From Mycobacterium marseillense (GTDB taxonomy: Bacteria > Actinomycetota > Actinomycetes > Mycobacteriales > Mycobacteriaceae): 64,000 bases of DNA. Below, piece by piece: positions 53,406 through 61,257 of this stretch (the stretch's first letter is position 1; each line of letters begins with the position of its first letter). Location: assembly GCF_010731675.1 (NCBI RefSeq), contig NZ_AP022584.1, forward strand, positions 5,270,001 through 5,334,000, read 5' to 3'. Both the position numbers and the translations under genes were made by a program. Under the pieces are notes generated by a model. The model made no database searches. It saw only the letters and a list, made by a program, of their open reading frames with translations, and had not been told where the DNA came from.

Positions 53406-54598
53406 TGGATTTCTCACGTGTCACGCTGTCCGACGACGACCAGCGTTTCCTCGACGAAGCGCGAGAATTCCTGCGCACCCATGTGACCGACGACGTCAAG
53501 CGCCGGGACCGCGAAACGGGCGACAACTTCGACGAAGGGGTGCACCTGGCGCTCGGCGCCGCCGGATACCTGGAACGCGAATGGAAGCCGGAAGCCGATG
53601 GGGGCTTCAGCCGGGTGCATCGCCGCATCTGGGAACTGGAGAAGCGGCGCGCCCACGTGCCCTGGGTGACCTGGGGTACCACCGCCATGGTGGCGCGTTC
53701 GGTGGCGCGGTTCGGGTCCAGCGAACTGCAGGACGAAGTGTTGCCGGGCGTCTTCAGTGGACACGTTCGGTTGTGCCTGGGCTACACCGAGCCCGAGGGC
53801 GGATCCGACATCGCCACCTGTAAGACCCGCGCAGTGCGGGACGGGAACGGCTGGATCATTAACGGCTCCAAGATGTTTACCACCGGAGCGCACAACTGCC
53901 GGTACGTGTTCCTCATCACCAACACGGACCCGTCCGCCCCGAAGCACAAGAGCCTGACCATGTTCCTGGTTCCGCTGGACTCCCCGGGCATCGAGATCCA
54001 GGGCATCCGCACCGTCGACGGCGACCGCACCAACATCGTCTACTACAGCGACGTGCGCGTGGACGACAAGTACCGGCTGGGAGAGGTGAACGCGGGCTGG
54101 ACCGTGCTACGCGAACCGCTCAACGTCGAGCACGGTGCGGTGGCTGCCGCCCCCGACGGGTTGCAGGACGTGTCGATCATGATGCATCAGGCCGGTTTCA
54201 TGGCCGACGCGCTGGACAAGGCCGCGGCCAAGGTTTCAGAGCGGGATCCGAACGGGCGCAGGCTCATTGACGATGCGGCGGTGGCGTACCGGTTGGGCCG
54301 CAGCGCCGCGCGTATGGAAGCGGCGCTCAGTGCGCCCAGCATCTTCGGCCGCGTCGCCCTCGCGCAGACGATGCGCGACATCGCGCCGGACCTGATGGAT
54401 CTGCTGGGCACCGCGTCCACCCTGCCGATCGGCACCGACGGTGCGGCCGACGACGGCGCCGCGGAGTACGTGTTCCGGTTCGCGCCGCTGGTCGGGATCT
54501 ACGGCGGCACGCTGGAGGTGTTCCGCAACATGATCGCTCAGTACATGCTGGGCCTGGGCAAGCCGGCCTACGCGCCGGTCGCGCAGAAGGCTTCCTAG
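53405..54598 (+). CDS. Acyl-CoA dehydrogenase subunit, long partner of a pair
   Basis: A 397-residue acyl-CoA dehydrogenase with the FAD/substrate loop RLCLGYTEPEGGSDIATCKT, NGSKMFTTGAHNCRY and the tail IYGGTLEVFRNMIAQYMLGLGKP. The EGTSE glutamate of usual enzymes is replaced (YGGTLEVFRN), as in the steroid side-chain dehydrogenases where the base sits elsewhere. With the gene before it, it probably forms a heterotetramer with one FAD site per dimer. GTG start, TAGTG junction. Its stop overlaps by four bases with the convergent amidohydrolase 3. Confidence 0.88.
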   Translation: MDFSRVTLSDDDQRFLDEAREFLRTHVTDDVKRRDRETGDNFDEGVHLALGAAGYLEREWKPEADGGFSRVHRRIWELEKRRAHVPWVTWGTTAMVARSVARFGSSELQDEVLPGVFSGHVRLCLGYTEPEGGSDIATCKTRAVRDGNGWIINGSKMFTTGAHNCRYVFLITNTDPSAPKHKSLTMFLVPLDSPGIEIQGIRTVDGDRTNIVYYSDVRVDDKYRLGEVNAGWTVLREPLNVEHGAVAAAPDGLQDVSIMMHQAGFMADALDKAAAKVSERDPNGRRLIDDAAVAYRLGRSAARMEAALSAPSIFGRVALAQTMRDIAPDLMDLLGTASTLPIGTDGAADDGAAEYVFRFAPLVGIYGGTLEVFRNMIAQYMLGLGKPAYAPVAQKAS

Positions 54599-55842
54599 CG
54601 CTCGGCGGGGTTAACGGCGCCCGCGAGGGCCGGCGGGTTGACGGCGGCGGGGTCGGGGTTGGCGATCGGCAGCCCCATGAACCGGCGGGCGTTGTCACCC
54701 ATGAAGTCATACGTGCGCCGCTCGTCCATGGTGTCGGCGTATTTCCAAAAGCCGTTAGGCTCGGCGAGGCCTTCGGGGTGCGGGTAATCGGAGCCGAAGA
54801 GCACCCTGTCCCATCCCACCGTCTCGACGACGTCGGCCACGCAGCCCTCCCAGAACGGGCTGACCCAGATGTTGCGCCGGAACACCTCGTGCGGATGCTC
54901 CGGGAAATTCTGCGGCATCTTCTTGTAGAGGTCTTCAAAGTCGGTGAACAACGGGAAGATCCATGAACTGCCGTTCTCGACGCTGGCGATGCGCAGCTTC
55001 GGGAATCGGGTCAGGGTGCCGTGGCAGATCAGGCTGGTGATCATGTCGGCGATCTCGCGATGGCCCAGCACCATCCAGCGGAATGCGCTCATGGCCATGA
55101 AGTTCTGGGTGTGGGGAGGTTCCCACGTGCCGACGTAGTCGTCCAGCGGTGGGTAGCTGGCATGCAGCACGATCGGCAGGCCGGCGGCCTCGACGTCGCG
55201 CCAGAAGGGGTCGAATTCGGGCAGCGCCGGCGACCGCCAGCCACGGACGCCGTTCACCGGCCCCGGTTTGACCAGCGCGGCGCGAACACCGTTGGCCAGG
55301 AGGTAATCCAGTTCGCGCTGAGCGGCGTCGACCTCGGACAAGTTGATGATGGGCGTGGAGAACACGCGGTCGGCGTAGTTGTAGGTCCAGTGTTCGGCCA
55401 TCCACTGGTTCAACGCATGGATGATCGCGAGTGTGAGCTCGGGGTCGTCGGCCGAGGAGTGCTCGACCAGGCTGGCCAGCGTGGGATAGTTCAGCGCCTC
55501 GACGACACCCTGGCGGTCGAGTTCGGCCACTCGATCGACCGGGTTACGGGTCGCTTCCGGCGCCGCGATGGCCGGCCCCTGCATCTCCCGTAGCGTGAGG
55601 CCCTCGGTGTTTTCCCCGGCGAAGAACTTCTCGTGCGCGCCGGGGGCGGCGACGCGTTCAAATGTCGGGTTGGGGATGAAGTCACTGACCTTGTTGTTGA
55701 TGATGATGCGGGTTTGCCGCCCGATCTGGGCGAATTGGACGGCCCGCGAATACTTCTCCGGAAGGTACTTCGTCAGCGCTTCCGGTGTTTCGTACATGTG
55801 CTGGTCGGCGTCGAAGATCGGCGCCCCGGTGAATTGGGTCAT
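54595..55842 (-). CDS. Amidohydrolase_2 (metal-dependent hydrolase-like) 3
   Basis: A 415-residue TIM-barrel protein, paralogue of amidohydrolase 1. Metal motif PIFDADQHMYETPEA, middle His in PIVLHASYPPL and LICHGTLTRFP, C-terminal Asp in VLFGSDYPHPEG. ATG 55842 opens the family N-terminus; the frame runs open 58 residues upstream through the stem-loop and is not credible. The last gene of a minus-strand operon of P450, CoA-transferase, lipid-transfer thiolase and this protein, although the stem-loop at 55866 separates it from the thiolase. Confidence 0.85.
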   Translation of the reverse strand: MTQFTGAPIFDADQHMYETPEALTKYLPEKYSRAVQFAQIGRQTRIIINNKVSDFIPNPTFERVAAPGAHEKFFAGENTEGLTLREMQGPAIAAPEATRNPVDRVAELDRQGVVEALNYPTLASLVEHSSADDPELTLAIIHALNQWMAEHWTYNYADRVFSTPIINLSEVDAAQRELDYLLANGVRAALVKPGPVNGVRGWRSPALPEFDPFWRDVEAAGLPIVLHASYPPLDDYVGTWEPPHTQNFMAMSAFRWMVLGHREIADMITSLICHGTLTRFPKLRIASVENGSSWIFPLFTDFEDLYKKMPQNFPEHPHEVFRRNIWVSPFWEGCVADVVETVGWDRVLFGSDYPHPEGLAEPNGFWKYADTMDERRTYDFMGDNARRFMGLPIANPDPAAVNPPALAGAVNPAER

Positions 55843-55865
55843 CGGCTCGGTGCCCTTTCTCGCGT

Positions 55866-55921
55866 GAGCAGACGCAGAATCGCGCAGTCGAGACTCGAAT
55901 CGTGCGATTCTGCGTCTGCTC
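55866..55921. repeat. Long stem-loop with GAGCAGAC core, copy 2
   Basis: GAGCAGACGCAGAATCGC (55866-55883) is perfectly inverted at 55904-55921, with a loop holding the small palindrome TCGAGACTCGA. The same core as at 30797-30852, differing at two positions. It sits between the thiolase stop and the amidohydrolase start on the minus strand. A termination, attenuation or RNA-processing role is inferred from structure only. Confidence 0.75.
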
Positions 55922-55924
55922 GCG

Positions 55925-57070
55925 CTAGGTGGTGAGGATGGTGGCCGCGGCGGTGCCCGGCGCGCCGTAGAGCTGAGCGAACCCGACGCGCGGGGCACCG
56001 GCAACCTGACGATCACCCGCTTCGCCGCGCAGCTGGCGCACCAGCTCGTGGATTTGCCGCAGGCCCGACGCCCCGATCGGTTCGCCGTTGGCGATCAGCC
56101 CGCCGTCGGTGTTGATCGGCATCGAGCCGGTGATCTCGGTGGCACCGTCGGCCAACAGCTTCTCCTGCTCGCCGTCGGCGCAGAACCCGCATTCGGCCAT
56201 GTGGATGATCTCGGCGCCGGCGTCGGTGTCCTGCAGCTGGATGACGTCGACGTCTTCCGGTGCCACTCCGGCCTTTTCGAACGCGGACTTGGCGGCATAC
56301 ACGGTCGGCGCCACGTCCTCGTCGACGGGGGCAAAGGTGGTGTTCACCTCGTAGGCGCCGTAGCGACGGGTGCGCACCTCGACCGCGCGCAGGAAGATCG
56401 GTTTGGCGGCATAGCGGTGCGCAATATCGGCACGGCACATGACCACGGCGGCGGCGCCCTCGTCGGGCGCACAGAACATGTACTGGGTGAGTGGGTAGTT
56501 CAGCATCGTCGAGTTGAGGATCTCGTCTTCGGGAATCGGCTTGCGGCGAAACGCATTCGGGTTCTGCGCGCCGTTACGGAAGTTCTTGGCGGCCACCTTG
56601 GCCAGCGTTTGCTGGGAGATGCCGTGCTCGTGCAGGTAACGGTTGGCCTTCATGCCGAAGAATTGCGTGGTGAGGTACTGCCCGTTCTCGGCGTACCAGC
56701 GCGGCATCCCCACCAGCGCCGGGTCTTCGGTGAACGCGCCGCGCGGATGCTTGTCCAGACCGATGGCGATCCCGATGTCGTAGTCGCCCAGCCGGATTCC
56801 GTCCGCGCAGGCCTTGGCGGCGCTGGCCGCGGTCGCGCAGGCGTTGAACACGTTGGTGAAGGGGATGCCCGACAGCCCGACCATGCCGACGATCGCATCG
56901 GGATTGGCGACCGTCCAGCTGCCTCCAGTGGCGGCCTGGATGTCCTTCCACTGCACGCCCGCATCGTCGACCGCGAGCCGGATGGCGTCGACGCCCATTT
57001 CCATCGCGGACTTGCCCTCGAAGCGGCCGAAGGGGTGCAGGCCCACGCCGATGATCGCGACGTCATTCAT
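55925..57070 (-). CDS. Lipid-transfer-protein-type thiolase (Ltp/SCP-x-like)
   Basis: A 381-residue thiolase-superfamily protein of the group that includes Ltp2, a retro-aldolase of the steroid side chain. The Cys is in FNACATAASAAKACADG near residue 80. The HPxG loop of real thiolases is here NGEPIGASGLRQIHEL, with Glu in place of the first His and a later His. Ltp2-type enzymes act with a DUF35 protein; none is encoded in this window. ATG 57070 follows GAGGAGGAG supplied by the last MIRU unit and overlaps its mini-ORF stop (ATGA). Confidence 0.85.
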   Translation of the reverse strand: MNDVAIIGVGLHPFGRFEGKSAMEMGVDAIRLAVDDAGVQWKDIQAATGGSWTVANPDAIVGMVGLSGIPFTNVFNACATAASAAKACADGIRLGDYDIGIAIGLDKHPRGAFTEDPALVGMPRWYAENGQYLTTQFFGMKANRYLHEHGISQQTLAKVAAKNFRNGAQNPNAFRRKPIPEDEILNSTMLNYPLTQYMFCAPDEGAAAVVMCRADIAHRYAAKPIFLRAVEVRTRRYGAYEVNTTFAPVDEDVAPTVYAAKSAFEKAGVAPEDVDVIQLQDTDAGAEIIHMAECGFCADGEQEKLLADGATEITGSMPINTDGGLIANGEPIGASGLRQIHELVRQLRGEAGDRQVAGAPRVGFAQLYGAPGTAAATILTT

Positions 57071-57229
57071 GCGCACCACTCCTCCTCATCGCTTCGCTCT
57101 GCATCGTCGCCGGTGCGATTCATGCGCACCACTCCTCCTCATCGCTTCGCTCTGCATCGTCGCCGGTGCGATTCATGCGCACCACTCCTTCTCATCGCTT
57201 CGCTCTGCATCGTCGCCGGTGCGATTCAT
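57067..57229 (-). repeat. Three tandem 53-bp MIRU units with chained mini-ORFs
   Basis: Units at 57071-57123, 57124-57176 and 57177-57229 are identical except one base in the third. On the minus strand each begins ATGA, contains GACGATGCAGAGCG and GATGAGGAGG, and encodes [18 protein letters not shown] or the form with E for K; each TGA overlaps the next ATG. The first mini-ORF ATG overlaps the stop of the CoA-transferase, the last TGA overlaps the ATG of the thiolase. This is the defining layout of mycobacterial interspersed repetitive units. Confidence 0.92.
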
Positions 57230-58452
57230 GCGATAGCCCCTGCCTCTTTGAGTTCGGCGATGCGGTCCCAGTCCATCCCGAGTTCCATCAGGACGATTTC
57301 GGTGTGCTCGGAGGCCTGCGGGGCCCGGGTGGTGACGAGCGGCTCGTGGTTGAACTGCACCGGCCCGCGCACGACCTTGAACGGTGCGCCGCCGTCGTTG
57401 GCCTCGACTTCGACGATCATGTCGTTGGCGATGGCTTGCTCGTCATCGGCCAGATCGATGAGGCTCTGGAACGGCGCCCACTGGCCCTTCATCGTTTTGA
57501 GGTGCTGTCGCCAGTAGTCGAAGGGCTTGCCGGCGAAGGCCTTTGCGATCAGCTCGGCGGCCGCATCGGCGTTCTGGATCAACGGCAACACGTCGGAGAA
57601 GCGGGGATCGTCGGCGGCCTCGGGGATGCCGAGGTGCTCGAACGTGTCGCGAATGTAGCCCGTCGGACTGACGATGCACAGGTTGATCGTGCCGCCGTCG
57701 GAGGTTTCGTAGTTGCCCAGAAACGGGTTCACCGATGCGGCGGCGGATCCTGGCATCGGTGTGCGCATGACCTCGCCGGTCTCCATGCCTTGCGTGACGC
57801 TCGCGCCCGCCGCCCACCACGCCGTGCTCAGCAACGACACGTCCAGCTCGAGTGCCTCGCCGGTGCGTTCGCGGTGCAGCAGCGCGGCCGAGATGCCGCC
57901 GGCGATGAACATGCCGCCGATGGAGTCCCCGAAGGCGGGAATGCCTTGTCCCAGAGCGCCGCCCAACTCCTCGGGGGTCAGCGCGTACCCCACCCCGCTG
58001 CGCGTCCAGAACGCTGTTCCGTCGTAGCCGCCGACGTTCCGCTCGCCTCCCTTGTCGCCGTAGGCGCTGCCGCGGGCATACACGATGTTCGGGTTCACGG
58101 CGCGGATGTGCTCGACGTCGAACTTGTTCTTCTGCCGCTGCGCGGGCATGTAGTTGGTCAGGAACACGTCGGCGGTCTTGGCCAACTCGTAGATCACTTC
58201 CTGGCCGCCCGGCGTGGAGACGTCGATTCCGACGCTGCGCTTGCCACGATTGGGATGCTCGATCAGCGGATGCCGGTCGGGATCGAGTTGGAAGCCGCCC
58301 ATGTTGACGAAGCCGCGCTGGGTGTCGCCGCGTGCCGGGTGCTCGACCTTGATGACGTCGGCGCCCCAGTCGGCGAGGATCGCACCGGCGGCGGGGACGA
58401 ACGTGAACTGCGCAACCTCGAGGACCCGAAAGCCCTGCATTACCTTCACCAT
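57226..58452 (-). CDS. Family III CoA-transferase (CaiB/BaiF)
   Basis: A 408-residue family III CoA-transferase: [35 protein letters not shown] at the N-terminus (landmark parts), catalytic Asp in [17 protein letters not shown] near residue 167, and [13 protein letters not shown] in the substrate domain. It moves CoA to a pathway acid without ATP. It is distinct from the one at 32088 (about the same fold, few shared segments). ATG 58452; the frame is open 28 residues before it. Its TGA opens the MIRU chain leading to the thiolase. The P450 gene lies 10 bp upstream. Confidence 0.9.
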   Translation of the reverse strand: MVKVMQGFRVLEVAQFTFVPAAGAILADWGADVIKVEHPARGDTQRGFVNMGGFQLDPDRHPLIEHPNRGKRSVGIDVSTPGGQEVIYELAKTADVFLTNYMPAQRQKNKFDVEHIRAVNPNIVYARGSAYGDKGGERNVGGYDGTAFWTRSGVGYALTPEELGGALGQGIPAFGDSIGGMFIAGGISAALLHRERTGEALELDVSLLSTAWWAAGASVTQGMETGEVMRTPMPGSAAASVNPFLGNYETSDGGTINLCIVSPTGYIRDTFEHLGIPEAADDPRFSDVLPLIQNADAAAELIAKAFAGKPFDYWRQHLKTMKGQWAPFQSLIDLADDEQAIANDMIVEVEANDGGAPFKVVRGPVQFNHEPLVTTRAPQASEHTEIVLMELGMDWDRIAELKEAGAIA

Positions 58453-58462
58453 TCCCGGGACC

Positions 58463-59671
58463 CTACTTCGCGTCGAACGTAACCGGAAGCGCCGTCGGCG
58501 AACGGAACGGCTGACCGTGGATATGCGGATCGTCATCGGCGAGCAGGTTGAGGTCGGTCACCCGATCCAACAGGCATTCGAGCGCGACCCGGGTCTCCAT
58601 GCGCGCGAGGTGCAGCCCCAAGCAGGTGTGCTCGCCGGCGGCGAACGAGATGTGCGGCATGTGCGCCCGGAAGATGTCGAACTCTTCCGAGCGCTCCCAG
58701 CGGTTTGCATCGCGATTCGCCGAGCCGATGCACACGTCGACCACCGACCGCGCCGGGATCTTGATCCCCTCCAATTCGGTGTCTTCGGCGGTGAACCGCT
58801 GCACCGTGGTCAACGGCGTCTCGAATCGCAGTCCCTCCTCGATCGCCGGGGCGATCAACGTGGTGTCGGTCTGCACCGCGGCGAGCTGTTCGGGGTGGGT
58901 GAGCAACAGGAACAACAGATTGCCCGAGGATCGGTAGGTGGTTTCGAGCCCGGCGGGCAGCAACAGCCGCAAAAACGAGTAGATGGCTTCGTCGCTGAGC
59001 TTTTCGCCGTCGATCTCCGCGGTGACCAGGTCGCCGATGATGTCCTCGGTCGGCTTGGCCTTGCGCGCTTCGATCTGCTCGAGGAAGTAGTCCTTCAACG
59101 CCGCCGAGGCTTCAAAGGCCCGTTCGTACTTGACGGCGTAGCTGATCAACTCCACCGCGCGCCGGTGGAACATGGGCACGTCTTCGTCGGGCAGACCCAG
59201 TAACGCGGCGATGACCCGGGTCGGAAACTCGAACGTGAACTGGCGGACCAGATCGGCCCGACCGTCGGCGATGAACTCGTCGATGAGGGCGTTGCAGATC
59301 GGCCGCACGACCGTGGGCTCCCAGCGGGCCAGCGCCTTGGACTTGAACGCCGCCGACACCAGGTTGCGATGGTCGCGGTGCTTTTTGCCCTCCATCGCCA
59401 GAATCGTCGGCCCCATGAACAGGCCGATGGTGGTGTCGTACATCGCCGAGCTGAACACCCGGCCGTCGCGAAACACCTTGTTCACCGCGTCGAAGGACAC
59501 CGCCGCGAAGGACCGCTTGGGCCGCAGCGACTCCGGGGTCTTGGAGTAGTCCATGACCGTGCCGTGAAAAACCCCACCCTCGGTGCGCTTTTGCGCGAAG
59601 TACGGGTACGGGTCACGCAGGTAGTCGCCCGGCTTAGCGCCGGTGACGGCATCCTGAAGCTGACTTTCCAC
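58463..59671 (-). CDS. Cytochrome P450 A
   Basis: A 402-residue soluble bacterial P450. The heme loop is [17 protein letters not shown] with the Cys near residue 355; the I-helix segment is [12 protein letters not shown] (oxygen-activating AGxET) and the ExxR pair is in EEGLRFETP. The GTG at 59671 follows GGAGAG by eight bases; a GTG at 59695 is in frame and closer to the operator. It leads the minus-strand operon with the CoA-transferase, thiolase and amidohydrolase 3, so hydroxylation and CoA-ester breakdown are linked. No ferredoxin gene is near. Confidence 0.92.
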   Translation of the reverse strand: MESQLQDAVTGAKPGDYLRDPYPYFAQKRTEGGVFHGTVMDYSKTPESLRPKRSFAAVSFDAVNKVFRDGRVFSSAMYDTTIGLFMGPTILAMEGKKHRDHRNLVSAAFKSKALARWEPTVVRPICNALIDEFIADGRADLVRQFTFEFPTRVIAALLGLPDEDVPMFHRRAVELISYAVKYERAFEASAALKDYFLEQIEARKAKPTEDIIGDLVTAEIDGEKLSDEAIYSFLRLLLPAGLETTYRSSGNLLFLLLTHPEQLAAVQTDTTLIAPAIEEGLRFETPLTTVQRFTAEDTELEGIKIPARSVVDVCIGSANRDANRWERSEEFDIFRAHMPHISFAAGEHTCLGLHLARMETRVALECLLDRVTDLNLLADDDPHIHGQPFRSPTALPVTFDAK

Positions 59672-59700
59672 GGCTGCTCTCCGGCTCGGGTACACGGTCG

Positions 59701-59719
59701 TACTGTAAAGATTACAGTA
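59701..59719. promoter_or_regulatory. Perfect palindrome TACTGTAA-AGA-TTACAGTA between P450 A and ALDH
   Basis: TACTGTAAAGATTACAGTA is an exact 8-bp inverted repeat with a three-base spacer, in the 89-bp divergent space between P450 A (minus) and the aldehyde dehydrogenase (plus). One arm, extended by a base, is CTACTGTAA, identical to the site between the TetR and SDR genes. Strong candidate for a dimeric repressor site controlling both directions. Confidence 0.7.
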
Positions 59720-59760
59720 GACTATATCGACGCGCCTACGGTGCCGTAAGCTGTGCAGCC

Positions 59761-61257
59761 ATGGGTTCAGTTGGCCAACAGGTTGACAGTCCGGCGGGGC
59801 AACAGCGGGCCGATTTGCAGGCGATGCTGGACCGGCAGCGGCGATCCTTTGTGGCCGAGGGGCCGCCCACGGCCGCGGTCCGGCGCAACCGCATCGATCG
59901 GCTGATGGCGCTGCTGCTGGACAACAGCGACGCGTTCATCGACGCCATGGCCGCCGACTACGGGACCCGGTCCAAGGCGGCCTCGTTGTTTACCGAGATC
60001 ATCGGGATCACCTCGGTGGTCGAGCACACCAGATCCCATGTGGCGCAATGGATGCGCCCGGCCAAACTGATGCCCGCCGCGCGGCTGTGTGGCCTGCGGG
60101 CCGAAGTCCATCCCACCCCGCTCGGTGTCGTCGGCGTGATCGGTCCGTGGAACTTCCCGGTCAATCTTGTGGTGCTGCCGGCGTCGGCGGCGTTCGCGGC
60201 CGGCAACCGGGTGATGATCAAGATGTCGGAGATCACTGCCCACACCGCGGATCTGATGGCGGCGACTGCGCGCAGGTACTTCGACCCGACCGAGCTCGAC
60301 GTCGTGACCGGCGGCGCCGACGTCGCGGCCGAGTTCGCGGCGTTGCCGTTCGATCACCTGTTTTTCACCGGGTCGCCGTCGGTGGGCGCGCTGGTGCAAC
60401 GCGCGGCTGCCCAGAACCTCGTTCCGGTGACGCTGGAACTCGGCGGCAAGAACCCGGTGGTCGTTGCGCCGGGCGCCGACATCGCGCGGTCGGCGGCGCG
60501 CATCGCCCGGGCGCGGATGGTCAACGGCGGACAGGTCTGTGTCTGCCCCGACTACGTCATGGTGCCCGACGCCGACCTCGACACCTTCGTCGACACCGCC
60601 CGCGAGACCCTGCGCGGCATGTTCCCGACGGTCATCGCCAATCCCGACTACTGCTCCAGCGTCAACCAGGCCAATTTCGACCGGGTGGTGGGCCTGATTG
60701 ATGACGCGCGCGGGCACGGCGCCCGGGTGGAAACCATTGCCCCGGAAGGCGAGTCGCTACCCGACCGCGCCAGCCGCAAGATCGCGCCCACCCTAGTCCG
60801 CGACCTCGACGACCGGATGCGGATCGCCGACGAAGAGGTCTTCGGCCCCGTGCTGGCCGTCGTGGGCTACTCACGTCTGAATGAGGCGATCGACTACATC
60901 AACGGGCGCCCCGCGCCCCTGGTGGCGTACTGGTACGGTCCCGACGACGACGATTTCCGCACCTTTGTCCGCAACACCCGCAGCGGCGGCGTCGCCCGCA
61001 ACGATTTTGCGGCGCAGATGATCCCGTCCGCTGCGCCGTTCGGGGGAGTGGGCCGCAGCGGGATGGGCGCCTATCACGGCAAGGCCGGGTTCGACACGTT
61101 CAGTCACTACCGCACCGTGGTCGGCAACGACCTGCCGTTCAGCATCACCGGGACCGCGGCGCCACCGTTCGGCAGTTCGTTGCGGTTCTACGCCAACGCG
61201 GCCCTGCGGATCGCGCGGGCCCGCACGCACCGCCGGCTCAAGGAGGCTACGAAATGA
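59761..61257 (+). CDS. Aldehyde dehydrogenase (coniferyl-aldehyde/fatty-aldehyde type)
   Basis: A 498-residue NAD(P) aldehyde dehydrogenase with the catalytic Glu in VTLELGGKNPVVV (near residue 225) and Cys in NGGQVCVCPDYVMV (near 260). Landmarks GPWNFPVNLVVLP and EEVFGPVLAVVGY place it with class 3 and coniferyl-aldehyde dehydrogenases acting on hydrophobic aldehydes. The C-terminal extension (SSLRFYANAALRIARARTHRRLKEATK, landmark parts) is basic and hydrophobic and may contact membrane. Its stop overlaps P450 B (ATGA): P450 gives an aldehyde and this enzyme the acid for CoA activation. Confidence 0.92.
   Translation: MGSVGQQVDSPAGQQRADLQAMLDRQRRSFVAEGPPTAAVRRNRIDRLMALLLDNSDAFIDAMAADYGTRSKAASLFTEIIGITSVVEHTRSHVAQWMRPAKLMPAARLCGLRAEVHPTPLGVVGVIGPWNFPVNLVVLPASAAFAAGNRVMIKMSEITAHTADLMAATARRYFDPTELDVVTGGADVAAEFAALPFDHLFFTGSPSVGALVQRAAAQNLVPVTLELGGKNPVVVAPGADIARSAARIARARMVNGGQVCVCPDYVMVPDADLDTFVDTARETLRGMFPTVIANPDYCSSVNQANFDRVVGLIDDARGHGARVETIAPEGESLPDRASRKIAPTLVRDLDDRMRIADEEVFGPVLAVVGYSRLNEAIDYINGRPAPLVAYWYGPDDDDFRTFVRNTRSGGVARNDFAAQMIPSAAPFGGVGRSGMGAYHGKAGFDTFSHYRTVVGNDLPFSITGTAAPPFGSSLRFYANAALRIARARTHRRLKEATK

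Noticed and set aside
54595..56016. A 473-residue form of amidohydrolase 3.
   Set aside because: The extra 58 residues would be translated through the stem-loop repeat and are Arg/Ser/Pro-rich; the ATG at 55842 begins the family fold.
57061..57236. Possible CRISPR array because of the direct repeats.
   Set aside because: The copies are directly joined without unique spacers and match the MIRU layout; no cas genes are near.
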